Part shown: positions 1-9,745 of the stretch, piece after piece
Position numbering within the stretch: position 1 is the stretch's first letter
Layout of the letters: each line of letters starts with the position of its first letter
Source: Flectobacillus sp049240685
GTDB lineage: Bacteria; Bacteroidota; Bacteroidia; Cytophagales; Spirosomataceae
DNA length: 64,000 bases
Direction of reading: 5' to 3'
Assembly: GCF_049240685.1 (NCBI RefSeq)
Contig: NZ_JBMLSD010000425.1
Coordinates: 1 to 64,000, forward strand
The notes under the pieces: generated by a model
Database searches by the model: none
What the model was told of the DNA's origin: nothing
Seen by the model: only the letters and a program-made list of their open reading frames with translations
Program-made: the position numbers and the translations under genes

Positions 1-295
1 CAATACTTGAAGACAAAATGATGACTTTTGTATCAGGAAATGAGGCTTGAAATCTCTTTATAAAAACTTCCAAAAATGCCCAACCACTCATAAGTGGCAT
101 ATTCAAATCCAAAAAAATTAGCTCGGGAGCACCGATTGAAGGATTTTGTAGTAATCCCTCATAATATCTTACCGCCTCTGTTCCATCCATGACTGTTTCA
201 ACGCTAGTGGCAAAGTCACACTTTTTCATTGTCATCTTAAGAATCATTAAGGTGATGGGGTCGTCGTCTACACACAATATCTTATTAAACATCAT
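1..295 (-). CDS. Single-domain response regulator (CheY-like), 3' end beyond the window
   Basis: The reverse strand reads MMFNKILCVDDDP, then LIFLDLNMP carrying the phospho-acceptor Asp, then VIILSSS, which are the standard receiver signatures (acidic pair, Asp site, Ser/Thr site). The conserved Lys and the C-terminus lie before base 1, so about 98 codons are visible. The first ATG (295) directly follows the TAG stop (296-298) of the upstream six-PAS kinase; a second ATG is at 292. This makes a translationally coupled kinase-receiver pair. No output domain is visible in the part present. It resembles the receiver at 47042-47446, which also follows a PAS kinase. Receiver assignment is secure; the pairing is inferred from the junction. 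Confidence 0.9.
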   Translation of the reverse strand, partial: MMFNKILCVDDDPITLMILKMTMKKCDFATSVETVMDGTEAVRYYEGLLQNPSIGAPELIFLDLNMPLMSGWAFLEVFIKRFQASFPDTKVIILSSSI

Positions 296-3289
296 CTATT
301 TCTTGAAAATTATTGAAAACTGAGTTCCTTTGCCTACTTTACTTTTGATAGAAATACTTCCTCCCAATGACTTAACTTGGGCATGAACCATGTACAAACC
401 AATTCCCTTGCTATCGGGGTGATTATGAAATCTTTGATACAGACCAAATACTTTACTTTTGTATCGTTTTAAATCTATTCCAAGGCCATTGTCTTTAAAT
501 ATTAATTCTATACCCTTGGAGGTATTTTTGGATATGATTGAAATTTCTAATGGTCTTTCGGTAGAACGATATTTCAAGGCATTTGAAAGTAGATTTAAAA
601 GAATGCTTTCTAAATATGAAATATTAAAATAAACCTTTTCTGCTTTTGTAAAGTTAAAGTCAATCCTAGCTTTTGCTTCCAAAATTAGTTGCTGTGTCAT
701 TTGAGTCACCTTTTTCCAAATACATTCAAACTCAATATGTTCTTGTTGAACATTCACATTCTCCTTTATCATCAAGATTTTGAGCAAATCATTGATTGTA
801 TCGTTGAGCTGAAATGTTGATGTTTTGAAGCCTTCCAAAACCATAAGCGTTGTAGGATCTGTGATGGTTGAGGTGTTCAAAATTTTTAGGAGTCCCAATA
901 AGTTGGAAAGTGGTGATCGAATATTGTGAGAGGTAATATAAGAAAACTGACGAAGATCTTGGTTTATCTGGGTTAGCTCTCTAATCAACAGTTCGCGTTC
1001 CTCTTCATTTTTCTTTCTTTCGGTGATATCTTTCTGAATTGAAATCCAATGAGTATACCGACCGTTTTCGTCGGCCAAAGGTACCAACGAAATATTGACC
1101 CAGAAAGGCTCCTTATTTTTTTTGTAATTTATAATTTCTATTTCGCATGACTCCCATTTTTTGAGGGTATTTCTAAGCTTGTTGAGTTCTACGCGATTTG
1201 TAGCACTACCTTGTAAAATTCTTGGTGATTTTCCGATTATTTCGTCAAACTCATACCCTGTCATTTTGGTAAAGGCATCATTGGCATAGATGATTCGCGG
1301 CCCAGGTAGGTCAATGGGCTCTGCTTCGGTAATCAAAATGGCGTCTTTACTATTCGTAATAACTGATTTCCAAAGATTTAATTGTTGTTCTTCAAGTTTT
1401 TCTTTTGTAATATCACGCATGGCTCCAACCATCCGTATAGGCTTGCCGTGGTTGTCGAAAACCATATAGCCCTTATCGCTCACAAAGGCAATTTCACCAT
1501 TTGCACGGTAATAGCGATATTCACTTTCCCAAGTCGTCTGAGCTGGATTGGTAAGTGCCATCTGGATTTCATCCAAAACCCGCTCTCTGTCTTCAGGGTG
1601 AAGATTTCGGCTCCAGTCCTGAAAGTCCTTCATGGCTTCGTAGGGATATTTACCAAATATAATTTCATAATTATCTGACCAATAGGCATCTCCAGTGATA
1701 ATGTCCCAATCCCAAATAATATCACGTGTAGCCTTTTTGGCTAGTTCAAATCGTTCATTACTTTTTCCTAATGCCAGCTTGGCTTGTTTTTGTAGCGTTA
1801 TATCTAAAAAGGTACTATCGATTCGAGCAGCGTTGCCATCGGTATCAAATACAACCTGGGTTTTACTAAAGATATACTTTATTTTTCCTGAAGGTAATAC
1901 GATTCTAAATTCCTTTTCTATTGGTTTGCTTCCATAAAGTACAGATACCTCGAGAAGTTTGACCGACATACGGTCTTCTGGGTGAACCATACCGATATAG
2001 TCTTCGTAATCAAACAATTCTTTGTTTTCTACAATTTCGAAAATTTTGAATACTTCATCCGACCAATACACTTTGCCTGTTCTCAAATCATGCTCCCAAT
2101 AAGCCAAATGCGCAATTTCTTGAGCAGTTTTTAAGCGATTATTACTTTGAATAAGTTCTTTCTCGGCTTGTTTGCGTAAGGTGATATCATGTACCAAAAC
2201 TAATGAAACTAGCCGATTGTGGTATTCAATTTGATGAGCTGTTATATCTACAATAATGATATTACCAGATTTGGTTTGGTGTAGGGATATTCCTCGATAA
2301 TTTGGTGGCTGAGTAGAAAAATCCCAACCAATGTTTTTATAAACCTCCAAGTTTTCGGGAGCAATAATATCATACACCGTCATTTTGGCGAGTTCTTCCT
2401 TTGAATAACCATATTGCCTCAATGTTGCATCGTTTACTTCAATAAACTCTTTTGTATGAAAATCGTTAATCCACATGGGTAGTGGATTATTGTTAAACAA
2501 GTAAGAGTAGTTTTGTTCCGAAATTTGAAGTGCTCTTTCTTTGATTAAATTCTCTGAAATATCTTTAGCTATCGCTATCACAGCTTGTTGCTGGTGATTC
2601 CAAACGGCATTCCAAAGCATAGGAAATACTGTTCCATCTTTTTTTGAAATTTCGAGTACAACATTTTGAAGAGGATTGCCATCGGCAATCGAGCCAAAAG
2701 ATGCTTGGATTGATTGATAGGAAGATTTAGTAAGGAGTTCTAATAGATTTTTTTGTTCCAATTCCTCAACCGAATAACCCCATAAAATACTAGCCGACCT
2801 ATTGATTTTCAGTATTTTACCTTCACAGGTAGTTAGACACAAAATATCATTTGATTGATTGAGGATAGGGTGGAAGTCGGGAGAAATAATGGTATTAATA
2901 ATATCCTGTTGCGGTACCAGCACCGAACTCATAGACAAATACACAAAATATTGTTGTTCAAGAGTAACAATTTTTGCTTTTAAGCCATATTTAGATGAAT
3001 ATATTTCATTGGTAACTAAGCACAAATCGAGGTTTTCAATCGAAAATGCAAGTTGCTCCAAAAAGCTATTCAAAGAATGTACGGCATTACAACAGCCGTA
3101 ATTTTGGATAAAAACTTGGGCTTGTTTGTTGAGATAAACGTTTTTTTGAGTTTGATCAAAAATTAAAATTACCTCATTAGAAAAATCTAATGCTCGCTGA
3201 ATCAAAAGGTCTTTTTGATTCAGCGTGTGAATATGTTTATTTGTCTTTGTTTCTGAAGTATGAGATTTTGTTTCTGCTAGAGTTTCCAT
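296..3289 (-). CDS. Six-PAS soluble sensor histidine kinase
   Basis: 997 aa with no signal peptide or membrane segment, so a cytoplasmic sensor. Domains in order: a weak PAS (about 30-130), then PAS at about 138-245, 258-372, 385-500, 512-629 and 642-757. The fourth and fifth are of the PAS_3 type (WxxDL/I...YWSD...HPED). HisKA contains SHNIRSPL with the phospho-accepting His788, and a HATPase_c domain (about 880-995) shows N box LLSNALKYRS, G1 DNGLGID and G2 GIGLYMV. The last PAS has a LOV-like GKSPRILQG stretch, but Pro sits where the photoactive Cys would be, so it is not a photoreceptor of that kind. The C-terminal half closely resembles the kinase at 19415-22501. It is followed without a gap by a receiver gene, its likely partner. 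The ligand is unknown. Confidence 0.93.
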   Translation of the reverse strand: METLAETKSHTSETKTNKHIHTLNQKDLLIQRALDFSNEVILIFDQTQKNVYLNKQAQVFIQNYGCCNAVHSLNSFLEQLAFSIENLDLCLVTNEIYSSKYGLKAKIVTLEQQYFVYLSMSSVLVPQQDIINTIISPDFHPILNQSNDILCLTTCEGKILKINRSASILWGYSVEELEQKNLLELLTKSSYQSIQASFGSIADGNPLQNVVLEISKKDGTVFPMLWNAVWNHQQQAVIAIAKDISENLIKERALQISEQNYSYLFNNNPLPMWINDFHTKEFIEVNDATLRQYGYSKEELAKMTVYDIIAPENLEVYKNIGWDFSTQPPNYRGISLHQTKSGNIIIVDITAHQIEYHNRLVSLVLVHDITLRKQAEKELIQSNNRLKTAQEIAHLAYWEHDLRTGKVYWSDEVFKIFEIVENKELFDYEDYIGMVHPEDRMSVKLLEVSVLYGSKPIEKEFRIVLPSGKIKYIFSKTQVVFDTDGNAARIDSTFLDITLQKQAKLALGKSNERFELAKKATRDIIWDWDIITGDAYWSDNYEIIFGKYPYEAMKDFQDWSRNLHPEDRERVLDEIQMALTNPAQTTWESEYRYYRANGEIAFVSDKGYMVFDNHGKPIRMVGAMRDITKEKLEEQQLNLWKSVITNSKDAILITEAEPIDLPGPRIIYANDAFTKMTGYEFDEIIGKSPRILQGSATNRVELNKLRNTLKKWESCEIEIINYKKNKEPFWVNISLVPLADENGRYTHWISIQKDITERKKNEEERELLIRELTQINQDLRQFSYITSHNIRSPLSNLLGLLKILNTSTITDPTTLMVLEGFKTSTFQLNDTINDLLKILMIKENVNVQQEHIEFECIWKKVTQMTQQLILEAKARIDFNFTKAEKVYFNISYLESILLNLLSNALKYRSTERPLEISIISKNTSKGIELIFKDNGLGIDLKRYKSKVFGLYQRFHNHPDSKGIGLYMVHAQVKSLGGSISIKSKVGKGTQFSIIFKK

Positions 3290-3472
3290 AGAAAAGTACT
3301 CATTTAGAGAATGGTAAAATTCAATGAGCTAAGTATCAAAGCTGTTTTCTTCTTGTTTGTGTTAGTGTTAAGAATATTTGAAAGGAATCTATAACAGATA
3401 TCTATAAAAAATCTGATTTTAAGGTAAGTAATCTTCATTAGCTGCAAGCAGAAGTCGGATTACGGGCTAAAT

Positions 3473-4504
3473 TTAACTTTTTTCATCTTGATCTTCCTCA
3501 TAGTGCAAACCCATATACTGCAAGGGCGATTGTCCAAAAGTTTTTTTAAAGATTCTAGAAAAACTCGATGGATAATTAAACCCAACCATGTATGCCACCT
3601 CATTGATAGTGTATTTGCCAGATTGTAGGTATTTTCGAGCCTGAACCAATCTTTCATTCAAATGATAATTGTAAACACTATTATTAAAAACAGCTTTGTA
3701 CAAAGTCTTAAACTTGGCAGTACTCATGCCAACGGCCTTCGATAGTTCTTCAATTGAAGGGCAAGGTTTTGTTAAATCTTTAAGGATAGCCTCATTAATT
3801 TCTTGAATTTTTTGAATATCTCTTTTCTTAAAATTCTGTGCACTTGGTATAAATATACTTTTGTTAATGATCTTTTTGAAAAAGGTTAAAGTCAAATCAA
3901 GTGCCGTTTTGTAAAAAAGCAATTTCGTATTTTGCTGGTACAAATCTTCATTGAGTAAAGTTTCTACAATTCGATGAAGGTCGATATCGACGTTATCCAT
4001 CATAAAGATAGGCTCATGACTTTCGATGATTTCATTCAGCCTCTCAGAAGCTTCCTCTTTCAAGTCTTGAATGACATTTTGTTCAATCCACTCTTTCGAG
4101 AAAGTTAGTGAGAAACTAAATATCTGTTTATTCGCTGGAAAAATTCGATTGGTATTTGCCATCGACGAACTCAAGACCACACAATATGGGTAATTGTTTG
4201 GAGTAAAATCAAACAACTCTCCAGGGTATATGTAATCATTACAAATACTTACATTCCACCGAGAATTTTGTTCGGTGGGTTTGGGATGAATATGTAAGTC
4301 TTCGGTAAAATGCAATTGTAAAAGCTCAACCTCAAAGCCCGGCTCAATTACCAAAGTTAGTATTTGACCTTTTCCTTCGGTATTTTCAAATTGAAAAACG
4401 TTACGACTTTGAATTACAATTGGAAAATAATCGGATAGTTTTTTTAAAAATTCGGAAGGCTGATGGTTTTCAAATACAATTGGTATGTTAAGTAATGATT
4501 TCAT
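3473..4504 (-). CDS. AraC-family transcriptional regulator
   Basis: 343 aa. The C-terminal ~85 residues form the double helix-turn-helix of AraC/XylS proteins: IEELSKAVGMSTAKFKTLYK (first HTH), then a second HTH ending in the hallmark VGFNYPSSFSRIFKKTFGQSP. The N-terminal ~240 residues match no domain I recognise and are probably the effector or dimerisation part. It stands alone between a kinase gene and a repeat cluster, with 183 bp of untranslated sequence below and a repeat-filled region above. With the NarL-type protein at 8500-9129 it is one of only two clear DNA-binding regulators in the kinase-rich first 22 kb. The target genes cannot be read from the sequence. Confidence 0.9.
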   Translation of the reverse strand: MKSLLNIPIVFENHQPSEFLKKLSDYFPIVIQSRNVFQFENTEGKGQILTLVIEPGFEVELLQLHFTEDLHIHPKPTEQNSRWNVSICNDYIYPGELFDFTPNNYPYCVVLSSSMANTNRIFPANKQIFSFSLTFSKEWIEQNVIQDLKEEASERLNEIIESHEPIFMMDNVDIDLHRIVETLLNEDLYQQNTKLLFYKTALDLTLTFFKKIINKSIFIPSAQNFKKRDIQKIQEINEAILKDLTKPCPSIEELSKAVGMSTAKFKTLYKAVFNNSVYNYHLNERLVQARKYLQSGKYTINEVAYMVGFNYPSSFSRIFKKTFGQSPLQYMGLHYEEDQDEKS

Positions 4505-4674
4505 CGTTTTAAAATTGCTCTTATTCTATTTTCAAACAAAGTAAAAATATGTAAATAGAATATTCTTCACTAATATAAGAAAAAAAACGCCCTTCATAAT
4601 ATTTGGCGATAATAATTCGTACAAGCGCAGAATATTTTCAGGTATTTACGATTAACGTAATATAATATTTGTAT

Positions 4675-5110
4675 TAAGTAATTGTGCAAAATGAGTTTAA
4701 GTTTTGTTTTGAAGGCAACAGGCAACAGGCAACAGGCACAAGGCAAAGAGTGTAAAATTGTTTTTTAGGAACAACAGATATATTTCGCCGAATGCTCAAA
4801 GCTGATAGCCGTAAGCCAAAAAGTTTAAGTTTTGTTTNNNNNNNNNNNNNNNNNNNNNNNNNNNNNNNNNNNNNNNNNNNNNNNNNNNNNNNNNNNNNNN
4901 NNNNNNNNNNNNNNNNNNNNNNNNNNNNNNNNNNNNNATAGCCGTAAGCCAAAAAGTTTAAGTTTTGTTTATTAGGCGCAAGGCAACAGGCATAAGGCAA
5001 CGAGTGTAAAATTGTTTCTTAGGAACAACAGATATATTTCGCCGAATGCTCAAAGCTGATAGCTGAAAGCCTAAAGCTGAATTCCCAAAGCCGAATGCCA
5101 AGCTGAAAAC
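4675..5110 (+). repeat. Two tandem copies of the MITE-like intergenic repeat, interrupted by an assembly gap
   Basis: Two units share the core aggcaacaggc...gagtgtaaaattgtt...gccgaatgctcaaagctgatagc. The left terminal motif TAAGTAATTGTGCAAAATG starts at 4675. The right end decays into gccgaatgcc/gctgaaaacc runs just before the stop codon of the hybrid kinase (5124). The N run sits exactly between the units, as expected when a short-read assembler breaks at a repeat. The rest of 4505-5123 holds no gene; an apparent reading frame across it (4674-5000) runs through the Ns and is not real. Confidence 0.8.
4838..4937. other. Assembly gap (100 N) flanked by an identical 33-bp overlap
   Basis: Exactly 100 N. 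The 33 bases before it (4805-4837) are identical to the 33 after it (4938-4970). This is the pattern left when two contigs ending in the same k-mer are scaffolded, so the true gap may be nil, or a further repeat unit may be missing. Confidence 0.9.
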
Positions 5111-5123
5111 CTAGTTTTTATTA

Positions 5124-6209
5124 TCAAATACTCACAGGGATTTTCATAATCACTTCAAAAAGATTATTTTGTCCGAGGACTTCCATCTGGCCGTGTACTG
5201 TTTTCACCCACTCCTGAATAATAAAAAGTCCAAGGCCTGTTCCATTCATATCTTTGGGGTTATGCGCTTGATAAAAAGGCTTTATGTCTTGACTACTAAC
5301 CTGATAGTTGCCCGAATAATGATTCCGAATAATTAAAACAAGGTAGTTGTTTTCAAGCCTCGTATCGGCATATACTTTATAAGATGGATTGGCATATTGA
5401 ATGATGTTTTGAAATATTTCGGTAAGGACAAACTCCAAAAGTACTTCGTCATATCCATATAAAACATTAATATTTGATCTAATATTGAATTCGAATGGCG
5501 CAGTAGTTCCTTTTTTTAGTGACTCTACAATTTGTTTTTGAAGCTTTAAAATATGAACAATTCCACTAGTAGAGTTTCTCCAAGGGTTATCATGATTTGA
5601 TAACTGATTGTACCAGAGTAGTTTTCGGGTGGTTCTCAAAATACGATTTCCCGAAATACTAATACCTTCCAACAGTGGTAGGGCTTCTTCTACTTGATTG
5701 TTCTGAATCATGCTTACCGCCATCTTACTAAGGTTGACTATACCATTAAGGGGTGTAAGATATTCATGGCTTGAAATATTGTAAAAAACGTCAACCGCAT
5801 TTTTTTTGATTTCAAGGCCAACAGATTCTTTTTTTTGGTTGCTCATCAACAATCTCGCTCGAATAGTCTCGACCAAATCTTTTGACATAAATGGCTTGGT
5901 AAGGAAATCGTCGGCACCAAGATTCATACCTTTTCTTTTATCAAGAAAATCTGCTCTAGCAGTCAAGAAAATAAACGGTAAATGAATAAATTCTTGAATA
6001 GCACGAATGCGTTTTAATACTTCGAAGCCATCTACTTCATCGAGCATGATATCACAAACCACCAAATCTGGCTGAACGGACTTGACTAGCTCAACACCTA
6101 ACTGCCCTTGATGAGCAACCTCACACTCAAATCCGTTTAATTCGAGAATTGTTTTTGTGTTTTCTGCAAGCAATAAATCATCTTCGATTAATACGATTTT
6201 AGGCGTCAT
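5124..6209 (-). CDS. Receiver-histidine kinase (REC-HisKA-HATPase)
   Basis: 361 aa. An N-terminal receiver (about 3-120) has the acidic pair ED at 9-10, phospho-acceptor Asp53 in VVCDIMLDE and Lys105 in LTKPF. It is followed by a divergent kinase module: a dimerisation helix with SSHEYLTPLNG (His148) and a HATPase with the G2 motif TGLGLFIIQEW. The N box is poorly conserved, so strong kinase activity is uncertain. This REC-first layout is typical of phosphorelay intermediates that switch a kinase on or off. It is the last gene of a four-gene operon and overlaps the PAS kinase upstream of it by 11 bp, which implies coupled translation. No output domain. Confidence 0.88.
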   Translation of the reverse strand: MTPKIVLIEDDLLLAENTKTILELNGFECEVAHQGQLGVELVKSVQPDLVVCDIMLDEVDGFEVLKRIRAIQEFIHLPFIFLTARADFLDKRKGMNLGADDFLTKPFMSKDLVETIRARLLMSNQKKESVGLEIKKNAVDVFYNISSHEYLTPLNGIVNLSKMAVSMIQNNQVEEALPLLEGISISGNRILRTTRKLLWYNQLSNHDNPWRNSTSGIVHILKLQKQIVESLKKGTTAPFEFNIRSNINVLYGYDEVLLEFVLTEIFQNIIQYANPSYKVYADTRLENNYLVLIIRNHYSGNYQVSSQDIKPFYQAHNPKDMNGTGLGLFIIQEWVKTVHGQMEVLGQNNLFEVIMKIPVSI

Positions 6210-8091
6210 GATGGTTAAGTTCTAGTAGAACAGAAGTTCCTTGGTTTTGTTTACTCTTTACCTGAATAGAGGCTTTATGGGAATCGACAAAATACTTGAC
6301 TACCAGCAAGCCGAGTCCTGTACCCTTTATACCTTCCACGTTGGAGGCTCTTGCAAATGCTTTAAAAAGATTTGGGAGGTCTTTTTCAGGAATACCGATG
6401 CCAAAATCTTTAATCAAGATACTCACACCATTGGAATGATAGCGTAGTCGGATTACGGGCGATTGTCGGTTTACTGAATACTTGAAGGCATTTTCAATCA
6501 AATTTTTCAGAATGTGAGTCATCATTAATTTATCAAAATAAACCAAATGCTCTTCTCCCTTAATCCTGAGCTCGACGCGTCGGCCATCTTGGTAGGGCTC
6601 AAAGTTGGTGGCTATAATATTGGTGACCAATTCCGTAATGTTTTGCGGATAAGGTCGATATTCCATTTTGCCACCTTCTATTTTACTGATTAGCAATAAC
6701 TCCTGCATCAATGATTCCATTCCTTTTACCTCATTGATGATTCTACTCAGATGCAACTCGAGCTGTGGTTTGGTTACACGATCTGCCTCGTTCAACATCT
6801 CTAGTATTTCGGCGCTTGACTGAATCACAGACATAGGAGTCCGCATTTCGTGAGAAACGATATTGACAAAACCCGACTTAAGCTCATTGAGACGTCGCTC
6901 CTTATCAATAATTTTTTGTAACTCCGACACCGCATAGTATTGGTCAGAAACATCACTCAAGAAAATAGCATAGTTTATATTGCCAGCTTTACCCTGTACA
7001 TACGGCGTAAAAGAGTATGAAAAATACTTAGTCATACCATATTTGTCTTTTACTTGGTATACCTTGGCGGTGTGTTGCGCAAATTGAGATTGCTGATAAA
7101 GCTCTATATCTTTTTTGATGATACTGGTATCTTCGATGGCAATATCATCAATTCCTTTTCCAATAATCTGACTAGTAGGAATACCAAAAAAAGATTCATA
7201 GGCGGCATTGGCAAAAACAATTTGGTAGTGATGGTCGATGACAATTACCACAACATCCAATAAATCAGCCACTTTGGCAAAAGTAATGTCTTTTTGGCGG
7301 GCGTATTCCTCCGTTTTTTTGAGTGAAGTCACATCCATTCCATAACCAACTACAAATTCGAGTTCACCGTTTTCTTTAAAAATCGGCTGAAAACGTCTCA
7401 AATTATATTTGAGTTGCCCTTCGCGATTGACACCATCTTCCAAGAATTCATATACCGATTGGGTAGTAATAGCCTCATTAAAAGCATTTCGACGAACATC
7501 AGCAAAATGCGTATCTTTTCCTCGGTATTGAGCAAAATCATAGTCATCTTTATTGATTAACCATTCTCTCAGTTGAGCATCCTTTATTGCAGTTTGATTA
7601 ATATAAACATACTGATGTTTTTTATTCCAAACAGCTATATCAGCTGGTATATGATTAAGGATTTGTTCATAAAATTTTTTTAGGTGCATACTATGATACT
7701 CCATCGTACGAGCCTCGGTGTAATCATAATATATCCAAACGTGCCCTTCATGAACACCCTCATTAATAATTGGCAAATAATCTCTTAAAAACACTCTACC
7801 ATCTGCCAATTCCATTAATTCATGAGATACGAATTCTTCATTTTTAAGTATTTCATCAATTCTCGAAATAAATAGGGAAGGATTGCTAAACATACTAGCG
7901 CTCTGAGAGGCTGCTACTTTGCAATCAAAACCAATTAACTGCTCGGGACTAAGCGGAATATTGAAAAGTTGGCAAAAATTCTGGTTGACAAACTGTAGTT
8001 TGCGGTCATAACTTTCCATCAATACCGCAAACGGAATTTTATTGAGTACAAAATTGAGCTGGGCTTGTAGTTTGTCTTCTTTGAGTATCAT
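6199..8091 (-). CDS. Three-PAS sensor histidine kinase
   Basis: 630 aa, soluble. PAS-like domains lie at about 10-125, 140-255 and 270-382. HisKA carries IVSHEMRTPMSVIQSSAEIL (His414). HATPase (about 510-628) has N box LIENAFKYS, G1 DFGIGIP and G2 GTGLGLLVVKYF. The ATG overlaps the stop of the upstream receiver gene by 4 bp (ATGA), and its own end overlaps the next gene by 11 bp, so receiver, kinase and receiver-kinase are made together. The DHp sequence (SAEILE) is close to that of the kinase at 10230-12062, suggesting related partner specificity. The signal sensed is unknown. Confidence 0.92.
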   Translation of the reverse strand: MILKEDKLQAQLNFVLNKIPFAVLMESYDRKLQFVNQNFCQLFNIPLSPEQLIGFDCKVAASQSASMFSNPSLFISRIDEILKNEEFVSHELMELADGRVFLRDYLPIINEGVHEGHVWIYYDYTEARTMEYHSMHLKKFYEQILNHIPADIAVWNKKHQYVYINQTAIKDAQLREWLINKDDYDFAQYRGKDTHFADVRRNAFNEAITTQSVYEFLEDGVNREGQLKYNLRRFQPIFKENGELEFVVGYGMDVTSLKKTEEYARQKDITFAKVADLLDVVVIVIDHHYQIVFANAAYESFFGIPTSQIIGKGIDDIAIEDTSIIKKDIELYQQSQFAQHTAKVYQVKDKYGMTKYFSYSFTPYVQGKAGNINYAIFLSDVSDQYYAVSELQKIIDKERRLNELKSGFVNIVSHEMRTPMSVIQSSAEILEMLNEADRVTKPQLELHLSRIINEVKGMESLMQELLLISKIEGGKMEYRPYPQNITELVTNIIATNFEPYQDGRRVELRIKGEEHLVYFDKLMMTHILKNLIENAFKYSVNRQSPVIRLRYHSNGVSILIKDFGIGIPEKDLPNLFKAFARASNVEGIKGTGLGLLVVKYFVDSHKASIQVKSKQNQGTSVLLELNHHDA

Positions 8092-8495
8092 TGCTTAAAC
8101 AATTCAATAGATTCGTTAATAGCATTTTTGATTTGTTCCTTTTCTACAGGTTTTGATAAAAACTGTACAATGTCTGCATTAGGCATTTTTTCAATAAAAT
8201 GTGAATAACTTGATGCCGAAATTACTACAACTTGAATATTGGTATGCTCAAATTCTTTAGGATGTTTTTTAAGAAAATCTAAAAAATCGTAGCCATCCAT
8301 CACTGGCATATTGAGGTCGAGTAAAACAATAACGTCTTTGTAGGAGGTCTTTTTTAACCAATTAATAGCATCTTCACCATTTTCACATTCTTGGTATGAT
8401 TGATTCAAAAATTCAAGGGTTTTGCCTAGTACAAAACGATTGATAAAATCATCGTCAACTATAAGGCAAATTGGCGGTTCGTTACTTAATATCAT
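8088..8495 (-). CDS. Single-domain response regulator
   Basis: 135 aa, a bare receiver. It shows CLIVDDDFINR (acidic cluster), VIVLLDLNMPVMDG with phospho-acceptor Asp60, VVISAS, and FLSKPVEKEQ with the conserved Lys. There is no output domain, so it acts by protein contact or as a phosphorelay shuttle. It starts 4 bp after the stop of the NarL-type gene upstream and overlaps the downstream kinase by 4 bp. It is the most likely direct partner of that kinase. Confidence 0.93.
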   Translation of the reverse strand: MILSNEPPICLIVDDDFINRFVLGKTLEFLNQSYQECENGEDAINWLKKTSYKDVIVLLDLNMPVMDGYDFLDFLKKHPKEFEHTNIQVVVISASSYSHFIEKMPNADIVQFLSKPVEKEQIKNAINESIELFKQ

Positions 8496-8499
8496 TAGG

Positions 8500-9129
8500 T
8501 TAGTTTATGAATAGGGCTAATAATTCACCTTTTGAATTAATCCCTAATTTGTGATAAATTTTCTTTACATGATCATTGACGGTGGTATAACTGATGTAAA
8601 GTTTGTCTGCGATTTCCTTGTAGGACATACCTTTTAGTAAATAATCCATCACGTCAAGCTCTCGTCGTGATAGTAGCTCCTCTGCTTTTACTTTCCTTTC
8701 TGGCGGCTTTTGGTTTATTTTAGAAAAAAGCATTGAAGCTACTTCAGGCGATATAAGTGCTCCATTATTTTTGATGATGTCTATTTGTTCAACAAGTCTT
8801 TTTAATGAAAGCGGTTTCAATAAATAGCCATTTGCACCCGCTTTCACGGCCTCCCAAATAGACTCTTCGTTGCACGTACCACTAATCATCACAATATGTG
8901 TGTTTTGGAAACGCTCTCTCACCTTGCTTATTCCTTCGATTCCTGATATTCCTGGCAAACCTACGTCAATAAACACAATATAGGGCTCTTGATTGACTTG
9001 AAGGCTTTGTGTCAAAAAACTCTCAATACTACTGGCCGAAATATTTACCTCAATATCAGGGTATATAGAGAAAAATGTTTCTATATTTTCTCTAAGGATA
9101 CTATCATCTTCTATGATTCCGATTTGCAT
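8500..9129 (-). CDS. NarL/FixJ-family response regulator (REC-LuxR HTH)
   Basis: 209 aa. The receiver (1-120) has IIEDDS, Asp55 in VFIDVGLPGISG, the Thr/Ser site in VMISGT, and YLLKPLSLKRL with the Lys. The LuxR-type HTH (about 145-209) shows LSRRELDVMDYLLKGMSYKEIADKL and the recognition helix TVNDHVKKIYHKLG. It is first in the operon 9129 to 5124 and its only transcriptional output. It may be phosphorylated by the PAS kinase two genes down, and may control its own operon; both are inferences. Confidence 0.94.
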   Translation of the reverse strand: MQIGIIEDDSILRENIETFFSIYPDIEVNISASSIESFLTQSLQVNQEPYIVFIDVGLPGISGIEGISKVRERFQNTHIVMISGTCNEESIWEAVKAGANGYLLKPLSLKRLVEQIDIIKNNGALISPEVASMLFSKINQKPPERKVKAEELLSRRELDVMDYLLKGMSYKEIADKLYISYTTVNDHVKKIYHKLGINSKGELLALFIN

Positions 9130-9167
9130 ACGATATACTGGGGTTACAATGCTCTAGCTTATATTAT

Positions 9168-9175
9168 CAAATGTA
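9168..9175 (-). promoter_or_regulatory. Candidate Bacteroidota -7 box for the four-gene receiver/kinase operon
   Basis: On the minus strand this reads TACATTTG, matching the Bacteroidota consensus TAnnTTTG. It would start a transcript about 30 nt before the start codon at 9129. I see no clear TTG-type -33 element at the expected distance, so this is a motif match only. Confidence 0.4.
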
Positions 9176-9529
9176 AGAGTAAAGTAACGATAGTGACAGG
9201 ATTTTTGCTCAATATAAAAATGACAAAAATCAGTATATCTACTTAATTTTTATGATGGGCTTTCTTTTAAATGAATGGTAAGGTAATCTACACCGCAATA
9301 CATTTAGTTTGATTACCTGTGGTACAAAGTTGTATCATTTTGAGAAGTGAAACAATCCCTACTTCTAGGGATTTTGCAGGAAATGGCAGAAAATTTGCAA
9401 AAATTGGCAAGGTTCATCATCTCTATTCGCTGTTTTATCATCGAGGTTCTCAACAAATAAAACAACGAATTAGGATGACTAGTCAAAGAAAGTAGGATTA
9501 TAATTCAGAAAGTGATAAAGTTGAAGGCA
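9176..9529. other. Gene-free stretch
   Basis: No reading frame with coding character. It contains small self-complementary pieces (AGGTAATC and GATTACCT about 25 bases apart near 9282-9318) but no convincing terminator, RNA gene or repeat. Confidence 0.5.
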
Positions 9530-9650
9530 ACAGGCAACAGGAAACAGGAAACAGGCACAAGGCAAAGAGTGTTAAGTTATTTCTTAACAATAGATACGTT
9601 TTTGCCGAATGCTCAAAGCTGATAGCCATAAGCCTTTTGTTCCTGTTGCC
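9530..9650 (+). repeat. MITE-like intergenic repeat, partial copy
   Basis: The core is present: a run of aggcaacaggc-type heptads, caaggcaaagagtgttaag, then aacaatagata...ttttgccgaatgctcaaagctgatagcc. Terminal inverted repeats are worn away. It is in the same orientation as the copies at 4675-5110. Confidence 0.7.
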
Positions 9651-9745
9651 CATAATACACCACTTCGTTCTAATTTTGTGTAATTACTAGCAATCAAAGA
9701 AAGATTTAATTACAATTTTTAAGATAAAATCTTAAGGAATACATC

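Noticed and set aside
1000..1370. Blue-light LOV domain in the six-PAS kinase
   Set aside because: The GKSPRILQG stretch has Pro where the flavin-binding Cys must be, so ordinary PAS is more likely.
4674..5000. 108-codon open frame on the minus strand
   Set aside because: It crosses 100 N and consists only of repeat sequence; no protein character.
3454..6461. 15-bp identity (agtcggattacgggc) between 3453 and 6446
   Set aside because: One copy is inside a kinase coding region; a match of this length is expected by chance in 64 kb.
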